From the NCBI GenBank assembly GCA_041391665.1, contig JAWKNO010000003.1, positions 1-64,000 on the forward strand: 64,000 nucleotides of DNA. Reading direction: 5' to 3'. The translations under genes were made by a program, and so were the position numbers. The notes below the pieces were generated by a model. It was not told where the DNA came from, searched no databases, and saw only the letters and a program-made list of their open reading frames with translations. Origin of the DNA: Bacteroidia bacterium (lineage in GTDB: Bacteria; Bacteroidota; Bacteroidia; J057). Below, piece after piece: positions 6,969 to 14,630 of this stretch. Each line of letters begins with the position of its first letter. Position 1 is the stretch's first letter.

Positions 6969-7844
6969 ATGGCCAAGAAATTAGTTCGATTCGATTGGGC
7001 AATGAAACGGCTGCTTTGCAACAAAACCAACTTTGACATTCTGGAAGGCTTCCTTTCTGAGTTGCTCCAGGAAGATGTTAAAATTAAACAAATCCTTGAA
7101 AGCGAAGGAAATAAGGAAACCGAGGACAACAAGTTCAACCGGGTAGATATTCTGGTGGAGAATAAAAAAGGCGAATTGGTCATCGTCGAAATCCAGAATA
7201 CCCGTGAAGCGGACTACTTCCAGCGGATGCTTTACGGAACAGCCAAAGTCATCGTAGAGCATATTGCAGAAGGACAACCGTATTCTCAGGTTAAAAAAGT
7301 GTATTCGGTGAATATCGTCTATTTTGACCTGGGTCAGGGAGATGACTATGTGTACCACGGGACCACCACTTTTGTTGGTATTCACAGCAACCATGCACTG
7401 GAACTATCCGAAAAGCAGAAAGAACTCTTCCAAAAGACATCGGTTTCGGACTTGTACCCCGAGTATTATGTGATAAAAACTAATCGGTTCAACGAAATTG
7501 CCAGGGATACTTTAGACGAATGGATATACTTCCTGAAAACGGCAGAAATCAAAGATGAGTTCACAGCAAAAGGATTGAAGGCTGCCAGCCAAAAACTTGA
7601 TATACTGAAATTGGAACCCGCCGACCGCAAGGAATATGACCGATACATGGAAGCACAACGGAGCGATGCGAGTTTTGTGGAGACGGTGAAATTGGAAATA
7701 ACATCGGCTGTAAAAAGTAGAGAGGAGGAAATTGCCGAAAGCGCCCTAATGGAAGGCGCAACCGCCGATTTTGTTGTTAAAATTACAGGCCTTTCCTTTG
7801 AAGAAGTTCGCAGCATCGCTAAAAGACTTGGGCTAAATAAATAG
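6969..7844 (+). CDS. Rpn-type PD-(D/E)XK nuclease
   Basis: From the ATG at 6969 the product is 291 residues (MAKKLVRFDWAMKRLL). The N-terminal half matches the PD-(D/E)XK nuclease/transposase family that includes the recombination-promoting Rpn proteins: FDWAMKRLLCNKTNFDIL, RVDILVENKKGE with Asp60, then VIVEIQ with Glu74 and Gln76 in the D-ExQ arrangement, and a following helix DYFQRMLYGTAKVI. Residues 190-291 are helical and end with a DUF-type helix-turn-helix-like tail (ADFVVKITGLSFEEVRSIAKRLG) common in this family. These genes are often numerous, encode Mg-dependent DNA endonucleases and behave as mobile or accessory genes. All catalytic positions appear present and the frame is intact. 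It lies opposite the RHS remnants, next to hairpin-repeat copy D nine bases downstream. Confidence 0.85.
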   Translation: MAKKLVRFDWAMKRLLCNKTNFDILEGFLSELLQEDVKIKQILESEGNKETEDNKFNRVDILVENKKGELVIVEIQNTREADYFQRMLYGTAKVIVEHIAEGQPYSQVKKVYSVNIVYFDLGQGDDYVYHGTTTFVGIHSNHALELSEKQKELFQKTSVSDLYPEYYVIKTNRFNEIARDTLDEWIYFLKTAEIKDEFTAKGLKAASQKLDILKLEPADRKEYDRYMEAQRSDASFVETVKLEITSAVKSREEEIAESALMEGATADFVVKITGLSFEEVRSIAKRLGLNK

Positions 7845-7852
7845 CTCACCAA

Positions 7853-7976
7853 TCGAACTCACCCCCTGGCCCTCGCACTTTCGAAGAGCGGGGGGAAATG
7901 GCTGCATTTTGCCACGCGGGCGCTGGTTTTATGGGGAAATCAGACCGGCGTTGGCGTTGGCTAAGGTAATACTTTT
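7853..7976. repeat. Hairpin-bearing repeat, copy D (full)
   Basis: Near-identical to 1010-1133. The stem here is CCTCGCACTT with AAGAGCGGGG, weakened by an A-A mismatch and a T-G pair. The distal words GGCTAAGGTAATACTTTT are at 7959-7976, followed by TTTTGTCGG as in copy E. No RHS core continues on the proximal side; the Rpn gene ends at 7844. Confidence 0.8.
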
Positions 7977-8069
7977 TTTGTCGGGAAGAGTGGTGTTTTT
8001 CGTGCGAGAGGATTACTGAGATAAGACATTAGGGATGGGTAAAATATATGGAGCGGTTTACGATCCTGC

Positions 8070-8399
8070 TCATTTGATTAAATTTCTATTTTCATCCAAA
8101 TAGTCACATCGCGCGAAAAGAACCATTTTCCCTCTTAGGTTTTCCTCGTCAAAATGACCAGTCAAGATTTTTACTTTACTTCCACTGTCATCAAACCCCT
8201 CAAATTCACCTAAAACTTCTGATTGTATTGAATAATACATATCTTTCTCGGCCTCTGTTGGCGGCAGATCAACATAAATCCAGGTAATCAACTTATTTAC
8301 ACTCTCAATATCAGCAAAAATTATTCTCGTATTGGGGCATACGTTATATAATAGTGCATTTTGAAATGTTAATAATAAATGCTCTTTACTTATTTCCAT
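8070..8399 (-). CDS. Candidate immunity protein for RHS tip E
   Basis: A 109-residue acidic soluble protein (MEISKEHLLLTFQNALLY) without signal or membrane segments. It starts eight bases after the stop of a tip-like frame at 8408, again giving the tip-then-small-gene order. Residues about 25-100 alternate strands and short helices; I do not recognise the family. Like the other small genes in this island, it is best viewed as a likely immunity gene by position. Confidence 0.5.
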   Translation of the reverse strand: MEISKEHLLLTFQNALLYNVCPNTRIIFADIESVNKLITWIYVDLPPTEAEKDMYYSIQSEVLGEFEGFDDSGSKVKILTGHFDEENLRGKMVLFARCDYLDENRNLIK

Positions 8400-8407
8400 A
8401 TTACAAA

Positions 8408-8566
8408 TTATAAACCTTTTGTCGGACTTACCGATACAGGTTTAGGTGCTAGGGTAGATTGAATTGTAAAAATATTTGTAGGGATTTTAATATCCACTTG
8501 GTTTGTACCGGGTTTTGCTTTGCTAACATGAGTACCTGTAACTTGTTTTACTTCTATCGTAAGTTA
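8408..8566 (-). pseudogene. RHS/toxin tip remnant E
   Basis: The minus-strand frame begins after a stop and reads EVKQVTGTHVSKAKPGTNQV, then DIKIPTNIFTIQSTLAPKPVS and VSPTKGL to a stop at 8408. It has no start codon. A GC-rich unrelated stretch (about 8590-8650) separates it from the next gene. Length and position before a small acidic gene suggest the last 50 residues of a toxin tip. Confidence 0.45.
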
Positions 8567-8644
8567 AAGCTCATAATATTTCAAACTCAGCCGCCGCGTG
8601 TGGGTTGTCGCCGGTCCGGTTTGGGGAAGGGGGCAGTATTTAGG

Positions 8645-9379
8645 TCACACTAGCCGCGTAATTTTAAATATTATTTCCGCTTCTTTGGAAGAATATAGTT
8701 CTAAATATTTCAACATCAATTCGAATTGAAACTTAAATTTTGTCGGAGATTCAGCATGTAATTTTTTTAGAGAAAGAATGGCCTCGTCAATATTTTCGAT
8801 GTGGAGATATCTATAATAATAGTCTCCATATTCTTCAAAATAATTGACCTTAGTAAGATATTTCTCTTCAATGGAAAAAATCGAATAAAAAACATCGGAG
8901 TTCTCTGCCAAAAACAACTTAAAATCAGAATCCAGCACTATCTCAGGCCAGAGATACCAAATTTCTCGAAACCCCTTTATCCCTTGAAAAAAGAAAAAAT
9001 ACGAATAGATTTGGTCTTTATATCTTTTTTCTTTCAGTAAATTCGGAATATCCTCTTTCTGTAGATTAGTTGAAGCTCTTAATATAGAGAGGGTTGGTTG
9101 ATAGTAAGCTTCGATTAGTAGTTGATCTCGATTCCGCCTCTCTAAAATCATTCTATTTGCGAAATAATCTGATTTTGTTACCCCGTTCTCCATCTCACCT
9201 AATTCATACTCAATTTTACTAGATTCAATAAGTACAGATATTAATGTATTGTATGTTTCCTCCATTAAAATGGAATCTCCCTGCTCATATCTTTCCTTAA
9301 AGTTCACCAATGCCAAAGGAGCATTAGGATTTACCGGTAATATCGAAATTTTGGAATTCTTAATAAAGTAGTTTTCCAT
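8645..9379 (-). CDS. Unrecognised 244-residue protein in the RHS island
   Basis: An intact frame with an ATG at 9379 (MENYFIKNSKISILPVNPNAPL). The protein is soluble, acidic, rich in Tyr, Phe and Glu, and mostly helical (for example SILMEETYNTLISVLIESSKIEYEL and the C-terminal SLKKLHAESPTKFKFQFEL). A cluster of aromatic residues (YSYFFFFQGIKGF, YYYRYLH) is notable. No domain is recognisable. The surrounding cassettes make a large immunity protein plausible. Low G+C relative to the flanking core genome suggests recent transfer. It is followed on the same strand by tip remnant E. Confidence 0.6.
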   Translation of the reverse strand: MENYFIKNSKISILPVNPNAPLALVNFKERYEQGDSILMEETYNTLISVLIESSKIEYELGEMENGVTKSDYFANRMILERRNRDQLLIEAYYQPTLSILRASTNLQKEDIPNLLKEKRYKDQIYSYFFFFQGIKGFREIWYLWPEIVLDSDFKLFLAENSDVFYSIFSIEEKYLTKVNYFEEYGDYYYRYLHIENIDEAILSLKKLHAESPTKFKFQFELMLKYLELYSSKEAEIIFKITRLV

Positions 9380-9509
9380 AGGTACTTCCGTATCTTTTCA
9401 GTATCCCTCCGTCCAACCGCATCTTTTATAGGTGAAAAAAAGGTAGGACGGGGGATACCTTTTTGTGTCGGAGGCGCGAGGATTAGAAGGGGAATGGGTA
9501 TAAACCGCC

Positions 9510-9527
9510 GTCTAAGTTAGCACTTTT
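9510..9527. repeat. Shared left-boundary sequence, copy E
   Basis: GTCTAAGTTAGCACTTTT matches 2886-2903 at all but one base and resembles 1116-1133 and 7959-7976. On the minus strand it reads SANLDGGLYPFPF before a stop, close to SVNLDGGGPVPFY in copy B, so it is the start of another RHS core fragment. It is the last RHS trace in the island. Confidence 0.65.
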
Positions 9528-9607
9528 TTTTTTGTCGGAAACGGTGGAGTCCTTCGATGGTCACTCAGGGACCGTTTTCCAAGCCGGTCGGTGAAAAGGT
9601 TGCCGTA

Positions 9608-9629
9608 GTGCCAGATTACAATCTGGCAC
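9608..9629. repeat. Inverted repeat, 10-bp arms
   Basis: GTGCCAGATT and AATCTGGCAC are perfect arms around two bases. It lies 38 bases past the end of the barrel gene ending at 9667. No T-run follows on the minus strand, so it is not an ordinary terminator and may be a small dispersed palindrome. Confidence 0.75.
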
Positions 9630-9666
9630 TGGCATGGCATTGGCACCCGCTCTTTTACGATAAATA

Positions 9667-11094
9667 TTATCTCCCCGGAAAAAATCTCACCCCAACCTGC
9701 CAGCCAAACCGGTAAGGCAACTGATCTTCGGCGGCACTTCCTGCAAAAACATCAGTCAGTTGGTACTTGATCTGCGGACCTGTAAAAAAGGCCCACTGGG
9801 GCTGCACCTGATACTGATAAGTCGCAGAAGCACTTGTGTACAAATGGTATTTGCGATATACCAGCAGTTCTGCATTGGGTGTAGGAAGAGAGGATAAGGT
9901 ATTCCGTCCAAAGGAATTTTCTATGTCTAAGGCGTTTGCCTTATAGTTGGTGCGCCGGGAAACGAGCCTGTTGCCAGAAATGCCAGCTGACAACACCAGC
10001 GAAGACCGGCCTCGTCTCAGATAGTAATTCACCCCGACCGGAAGTTCCAATTGCTCTGTACGGAAAATTTCTTCGGGTTGAAAATCAAAAGAAGAAAACG
10101 AAATCACCACCTGGCCACTGGGGTTATTGGCCAACTGGTCAGCAATAGCGGGATTGAGCGACCCGTATCGGAAAATGCCATATTCTGAGACAGCGTATCC
10201 CAATCCTGCCTGTAAGCTCAGATTAGGTCGTAAGTAAAATTCTCCGCCTGCGGCTGCCTGAAAATGGGCGCGGGGAAAACGTACGGAAAGAATTTCTCCG
10301 GGAGAAAACTGGGTACTGGGAGAAAGAAAGGAAGACTCAAAACTGCTATAGTCAAAGCTACGGGAACCGGCCTGATCATTTTGACTTACCGCCAATACAT
10401 TGGTCCTTTCCATATCAAATGCCCATTCCGGAGAAGCCTGCAAATAAAAAGCCCATCTTCTGATTTTCAAATCCGGAAGTTGTTGCTGCCCAACCTTTAC
10501 TGCTGGCGCAGGCTGTAAACGGTAAATATCGGGGGATGGTATGGCACTAATGGTGATTTTTTCTGAAGCATATTTTACAGATCCTGAAGATGCGGTAGCT
10601 TCCTCAGCCATAAGGGTGGTTACCCTGTGATCCTGAGATTTGTTTATATAGGCAGTTTCACCCAGTCCCTCTACTGCCGTATTAGTAGTTACAGGATGAG
10701 TGATCTGTAAACCGACAGAAGATTCTGTGGTCGTGTTAACAGATTTTTTTTCAGTTAAGCGTTTTTCGGCTGTGAATGTTTTGCGAGGTAAGGTTTCAAC
10801 AATTGCAGATTCTATACAGTCAGCCGCAGCGGTTAATTCTACTGTTTCGGCTTCTGTCTTTACAATCTGAAGCGGAGAAAGCGCCGGGCGATTGGGGAGA
10901 TTTGCATAGGAAATGAATCCCCAAAAAAGTATTGCAGCAAACAAACCATCGCCCATTAGCCAGAAAAAGCCTTTTCGCCGGGAGCGAGAACTCACGAGCT
11001 GTTTTTCAATATTTTGCCATACCTCAGGACGGGGAGGTATTTGCGCTTCCGCAAAACGCGCACTTATTTTCCGCTCAAACTGATCAAATGGCAT
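9667..11094 (-). CDS. Membrane-anchored outer-membrane beta-barrel protein, partner of ECF sigma factor
   Basis: The start at 11094 (MPFDQFERKISARFAEAQIP) overlaps the sigma factor gene by 11 bases. The 475-residue product has an N-terminal cytoplasmic segment (1-50) with the motif PRPEVWQNIEKQL that precedes many Bacteroidota anti-sigma-like proteins, one membrane segment (about 55-75), a Thr/Ser-rich periplasmic region, and a C-terminal half (about 235-475) of strands resembling PorT/outer-membrane beta-barrel domains. Translational coupling to an ECF sigma factor suggests a regulatory pairing in which the N-terminus binds sigma. A single inner-membrane helix followed by a barrel-like domain is unusual topologically, though common in this phylum's annotations. 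The anti-sigma role is inferred. Confidence 0.7.
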   Translation of the reverse strand: MPFDQFERKISARFAEAQIPPRPEVWQNIEKQLVSSRSRRKGFFWLMGDGLFAAILFWGFISYANLPNRPALSPLQIVKTEAETVELTAAADCIESAIVETLPRKTFTAEKRLTEKKSVNTTTESSVGLQITHPVTTNTAVEGLGETAYINKSQDHRVTTLMAEEATASSGSVKYASEKITISAIPSPDIYRLQPAPAVKVGQQQLPDLKIRRWAFYLQASPEWAFDMERTNVLAVSQNDQAGSRSFDYSSFESSFLSPSTQFSPGEILSVRFPRAHFQAAAGGEFYLRPNLSLQAGLGYAVSEYGIFRYGSLNPAIADQLANNPSGQVVISFSSFDFQPEEIFRTEQLELPVGVNYYLRRGRSSLVLSAGISGNRLVSRRTNYKANALDIENSFGRNTLSSLPTPNAELLVYRKYHLYTSASATYQYQVQPQWAFFTGPQIKYQLTDVFAGSAAEDQLPYRFGWQVGVRFFPGR

Positions 11095-11644
11095 CTTTGT
11101 ATATTTTTTTTTCCATATAGATTTCCTGTATTTGCTGCCGGAGCATAGCCCTTGCACGCGTATACTGAGAACGGGAAGTACTTTCGGTAATTCCCAGTTC
11201 GTCGCCGATTTCCTTGTGTGAATACCCCTCTATCGCATAGAGGTTGAATACCAGGCGGTAGCCTGCGGGTAATTTCTGTATGACCTCATATAAGGCCTCC
11301 AGTTCCAGATTATCCATGGCATCTGCCTCCACCACCTCTGTAATTCCCTCGTTCAGCTCTGTCTGGTTTTGCTGATATTTTTGTTTGCGAATATGATCAA
11401 TGGCTGTGTTCACCATAATTTTCCGTATCCAGCCTTCCAGTGAGCCCCGGTCATCAAAGTTGCCGATCTTCTGAAAAACCTTTATAAAGCCATCCTGTAA
11501 AATATCTTCTGCATCATCTCTGTCGCGTGCATACCGATAGCATACCGCCAGCATAGAAGGCGCAAACTGCTCGTACAGCTCGCGCTGCGCAGCCGGTTTC
11601 TGATTGATACAGCCTTTGATCAATGCCTGGTAAGGCTTCGCCAT
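11084..11644 (-). CDS. ECF-type RNA polymerase sigma factor
   Basis: A 186-residue sigma-70 family protein. Region 2 spans about residues 20-90, with RYARDRDDAEDILQDGFIKVF (the conserved DAEDxxQExF core-binding helix) and WIRKIMVNTAIDHIRKQK. Region 4 spans about 130-180, with LPAGYRLVFNLYAIEGYSH and KEIGDELGITESTSRSQYTR as the helix-turn-helix that reads the -35 element. Regions 1 and 3 are absent, as expected for ECF factors. It is the first gene of a two-gene operon with the membrane/barrel protein that overlaps its end. Its target genes cannot be told from the sequence. Confidence 0.95.
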   Translation of the reverse strand: MAKPYQALIKGCINQKPAAQRELYEQFAPSMLAVCYRYARDRDDAEDILQDGFIKVFQKIGNFDDRGSLEGWIRKIMVNTAIDHIRKQKYQQNQTELNEGITEVVEADAMDNLELEALYEVIQKLPAGYRLVFNLYAIEGYSHKEIGDELGITESTSRSQYTRARAMLRQQIQEIYMEKKIYKDAI

Positions 11645-11717
11645 TACACGGTCTTTTATTCCTCAGTTTTGTTCATGCATAAAACGGTCGGCAACGAAAA
11701 AACGCTGCACCGCCATA

Positions 11718-11757
11718 TAAAAATAAAAAAATGCCACCCCAAAAGGAATGGCATTTT
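11718..11757 (-). terminator. Rho-independent terminator
   Basis: On the minus strand a 9-bp stem (AAAATGCCA with TGGCATTTT) is followed by a T-rich run. It lies downstream of the 52-residue gene ending at 11825 and separates it from the sigma operon. Confidence 0.75.
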
Positions 11758-11824
11758 GTATTAACTAACCAGAAAAGATATATACTAAGTCGGTATTCCG
11801 ACGAATTAGCTACTTTCCCATTAT

Positions 11825-11983
11825 TTAAGGAAGTACCGAGATGCTGTGGTCCATGTCAACGGTCTGAACTGCGACAGGAGAAGAAGTTTCTGACTTCAAA
11901 ACCTGGGATACGATTGCGGCTCCGCCGGCTAACATGGCTACCAGTAATAATGCCCCAATGATATTTTTAACGCTTTTCTTCAT
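11825..11983 (-). CDS. Small exported or membrane peptide (52 residues)
   Basis: A short frame on the minus strand starts at the ATG at 11983: MKKSVKNIIGALLLVAMLAG, then GAAIVSQVLKSETSSPVAV and QTVDMDHSISVLP, ending in TAA. It has a basic N-terminus, a hydrophobic core of about 18 residues and a short polar tail, so it is either a signal-anchored membrane peptide or a secreted peptide. It is followed by a convincing terminator at 11718-11757 and has its own upstream space, which supports a real gene. The product is too short for family recognition. Confidence 0.6.
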   Translation of the reverse strand: MKKSVKNIIGALLLVAMLAGGAAIVSQVLKSETSSPVAVQTVDMDHSISVLP

Positions 11984-12105
11984 GATTCTGTTTGTATTTG
12001 TTGTTCAATACAATTTACGAACAAAACTGCCAAAAGATTGAGTTCAGATCGCGGGGTTTAGCATCCGTGCATTCGCGCAGGATAACCGTGCTATCTTTTC
12101 GGTTA

Positions 12106-13023
12106 TTATTTCAGAAACTGATAGGTCAATCCTATAGCCAGTACATGTTGAAACTGGGTACGAGGGCCAAGCTGGCCAGTTGGTTGGCCATTTTCCAGAA
12201 TTTTAAACTTGATATCGTCGTCATAAATGAGGTTGGTGGCAAAGCTGACCGCCAACCAGTTATTCACTTTAGCGGTAGTCAGGGTTTCCCAGTTTACGTC
12301 CACATTGCCAAAGTTTTCCAGATAGTTCATAAAGAAGTTGGCATTGGTCTGGAACAAAATATTCTTGGCAATTTCATTTTTGTACTTTATCCCGAGTTTG
12401 GAACCAATTTCATACCGCGCGCCTTTGTCTGTACCTGTCTGGGGAATGTATAATGGCCGGTATTCCTCTATGGTCACAATCGTAACTTTAGAGTTTACAG
12501 GAGAATAGTAAATACTGAGGTTTTCAGCAGGGCGATAGTCAAACCCGAGACCAAATTCCAGATAAGCGGGCGCCAGAAAGTTGGACACTGTATCTGACGG
12601 AACGGTCGTAGGCTTAGAAGGATCAAAGGTAAATCCTTCAAAAAACTGCGTACGGAAACTTGCCAGACCACTGAGCAGCAGTTTTTCGTTGAACCGGTAA
12701 CCATATTTGGAAGTCAGTTCAAACCGGTCATCGTTTTTGATAAAACTGTTGCCATTACCTCCCTGACGAACAGTACCATAGGCAATCACGAGGTCATTTT
12801 GCCAGGAAGCTTTGGCTTTTTCATAATAGGCAAAAGTTCCTACCCGAATACCCAGCGAACGGGAATTAATGCCCCCTGCCTGCCAGTAGTTACTAATACC
12901 GGAGTTGGTAATATTCAGTGCAGCAACACCGCCTTTTTTCCAGTAAGTGGTATCTGTTTCCTGTGCGGATACCTGAATGGAGTAAAATAGTACAGTAAAG
13001 ATAAGAATGAGTAATTTTTGCAT
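12106..13023 (-). CDS. DUF3078 outer-membrane beta-barrel protein
   Basis: A 305-residue protein with a signal peptide (MQKLLILIFTVLFYSIQVSAQ, cleavage after SAQ). The mature protein starts with WKKGGVAALNITNSGISNYW and QAGGINSRSLG, the hallmark of the DUF3078 family, and continues with about ten amphipathic strands ending in ...LAIGLTYQFLK with a terminal aromatic region, as outer-membrane barrels do. The family is nearly confined to Bacteroidota and its function is unknown. The gene stands alone, divergent from the small membrane gene at 13149. Confidence 0.9.
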   Translation of the reverse strand: MQKLLILIFTVLFYSIQVSAQETDTTYWKKGGVAALNITNSGISNYWQAGGINSRSLGIRVGTFAYYEKAKASWQNDLVIAYGTVRQGGNGNSFIKNDDRFELTSKYGYRFNEKLLLSGLASFRTQFFEGFTFDPSKPTTVPSDTVSNFLAPAYLEFGLGFDYRPAENLSIYYSPVNSKVTIVTIEEYRPLYIPQTGTDKGARYEIGSKLGIKYKNEIAKNILFQTNANFFMNYLENFGNVDVNWETLTTAKVNNWLAVSFATNLIYDDDIKFKILENGQPTGQLGPRTQFQHVLAIGLTYQFLK

Positions 13024-13148
13024 GATAGAATGGTTTATTAGTTGAGTTAAGACGGGACCATCGGGGGAGAAGTCACCCGATAGTCTGGAATATTGATACT
13101 TTCAAAGAGATTTTTTTTGCGTACTTTTATAGACTGAACAAATAAGCT

Positions 13149-13340
13149 ATGGTAGGAAGAGCGGAATTGATTTTTATTATCCTTGTAGTGGCATTCCTCT
13201 TTTACCCTTATTTCAATCGAAGAGCGGTAAGGAAAAGCCGCAGGAAGTGGTTTTGGAGCAATATGAAAATGCCGCGGTTCAGGCGTAAAAGTCAGGAGCC
13301 TCCCAATGCCATTCCTGTGGAGTATGAAGAAATGGAATAG
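13149..13340 (+). CDS. Small membrane protein (63 residues)
   Basis: MVGRAELIFIILVVAFLFYPYF forms one membrane helix, followed by a very basic segment (NRRAVRKSRRKW) and an acidic C-terminus (PVEYEEME). By the positive-inside rule the N-terminus is outside and the basic tail inside. Short proteins of this shape (one helix, Arg/Lys-rich tail) are widespread in Bacteroidota with no assigned role. The frame ends four bases before the convergent TPR gene. The upstream 125-base space is shared with the divergent DUF3078 gene. Confidence 0.65.
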   Translation: MVGRAELIFIILVVAFLFYPYFNRRAVRKSRRKWFWSNMKMPRFRRKSQEPPNAIPVEYEEME

Positions 13341-13343
13341 TTT

Positions 13344-14615
13344 TTAGCCAAATAACCTTCCTAAAAAGCCTTTCTTTTTCTCTGCTGATCCTTTTTCAGC
13401 GATTGCCTCTGACATTTGTTCAACAGAGTCTTCGAGCGCGGTCTCCAGAAATTCATCTTCTGCTTCTTTGGCCGCGTCCAAAGCTTCCCGAAATGCATCC
13501 AGTGCCTCCTGCCAGTTGTGCCTGATCTGGTTAATAGCGCCGACATGCTGGAGTGCTTTTGCGACTTCCGCCATTTTCCCTGTTTCACGCCAAACTTCTG
13601 CGGATTTTCTATAATTGTCAAGCGTCTTTTTCACATTGCCTACCTTTTCATGCAACATGGCAATGTCGTTATACACATTGCCCAGTGCAGCAAAGTCTTC
13701 GGCAAACTGGTATCCTTTCACAGATTCATTAAAAGAGTCTTCGGCCTCAGAAGAATATCCCGACCGAAATTGTATTAACCCTTTCTGATGAAAAGTCTTT
13801 GCATACCTCCCCGGATCCTCCTCTACACTTATTCCCTCAAGGGCTTTATCGAGATGCGCCAGCGCTTCTGAATAAGCGCGTGACTCAAACAGATTGTTGC
13901 CCAACAACCGATGCGCCTCATATACATGCGCAGAGGGTGTTTCAGCCTCACCTTGTGCGATTACTTCATCCAGATATACTTTTGCCTGTGTCCACTTCCT
14001 GAAACGGCCAAATGTTTCTGCAATTCCCAGTGCAATGGATGATTTTTCTTCAGGCGCAATATCGCTCTGCTGATATCTGACTGCCAGTTGTTCCAGTTTG
14101 TCGTAAGGATCTTCCTGCCCGGGTTTTTCAGGTGCGTAAAGGGAAAATGTCCGGGCGATTTTCCCTTTAAACGCCGGGGCCTGTTTATCGATACGTTGAG
14201 CGGTATAACTGTCTGTCCAGAAAATCCAGCGGGCAGCAAACCAATCGCTCAACACATCAGGTGCATCATTGAGGTTATTGAGCAACACCTGTTTACCGCT
14301 GAGAATTTCTTCGGGCAGGCTGGATTCCAGGTTGATAATATGGATGATGGTTTCGGAAGGGGGAGTGTCCGCTACAAGCGTCGCAAGTTTTTCTTTGGCG
14401 ATCTCAGTCAGCGAGGTGACCTGTGTATCTGCCAGGTCAAGTACAAGATGGGACAAATGGCTGGTTTCGGCCACAATACCTTCCAGCAAAAGATTGCGCA
14501 TTTCTTCGTTGTCTGACTCAACAAGCACCCAGTTGCTGCTATCAGTATCTATCAACCGCAGGAGTTCAGACTGAATGTTTTCGTTATGGGCGTGAATGTC
14601 CAGGGGTCTTTCCAT
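13344..14615 (-). CDS. Tetratricopeptide-repeat protein with P-loop-lacking N-terminal domain
   Basis: A 423-residue cytoplasmic protein. Residues 1-160 (MERPLDIHAHNENIQSELLRL, WVLVESDNEEMRNLLLEG, then FAARWIFWTDSYTAQRIDK) resemble the layout of an ATPase-like N-terminal domain, but I see no Walker A motif. Residues about 190-400 contain five or six TPR units (for example EAHRLLGNNLFESRAYSEAL, FHQKGLIQFRSGYSSEAEDSF, VYNDIAMLHEKVGNVKKTLD, ALQHVGAINQIRHNWQEAL). The C-terminus ends in KKKGFLGRLFG, a short basic/hydrophobic tail that could touch the membrane. It precedes no obvious operon partner; plsC lies 15 bases upstream on the same strand, so the two are probably co-transcribed. Confidence 0.75.
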   Translation of the reverse strand: MERPLDIHAHNENIQSELLRLIDTDSSNWVLVESDNEEMRNLLLEGIVAETSHLSHLVLDLADTQVTSLTEIAKEKLATLVADTPPSETIIHIINLESSLPEEILSGKQVLLNNLNDAPDVLSDWFAARWIFWTDSYTAQRIDKQAPAFKGKIARTFSLYAPEKPGQEDPYDKLEQLAVRYQQSDIAPEEKSSIALGIAETFGRFRKWTQAKVYLDEVIAQGEAETPSAHVYEAHRLLGNNLFESRAYSEALAHLDKALEGISVEEDPGRYAKTFHQKGLIQFRSGYSSEAEDSFNESVKGYQFAEDFAALGNVYNDIAMLHEKVGNVKKTLDNYRKSAEVWRETGKMAEVAKALQHVGAINQIRHNWQEALDAFREALDAAKEAEDEFLETALEDSVEQMSEAIAEKGSAEKKKGFLGRLFG

Positions 14616-14630
14616 ATTATGCAGAAATTA

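Noticed and set aside
6482..7183. A 233-codon minus-strand frame across the Rpn gene start and RHS remnant D
   Set aside because: The first part is antisense to the Rpn gene; only the later part is RHS, already described as a remnant.
1..9600. Integron- or CRISPR-like array
   Set aside because: The repeated units are RHS core ends and a hairpin element of irregular spacing. There is no integrase, attC-like site or short direct repeat array.
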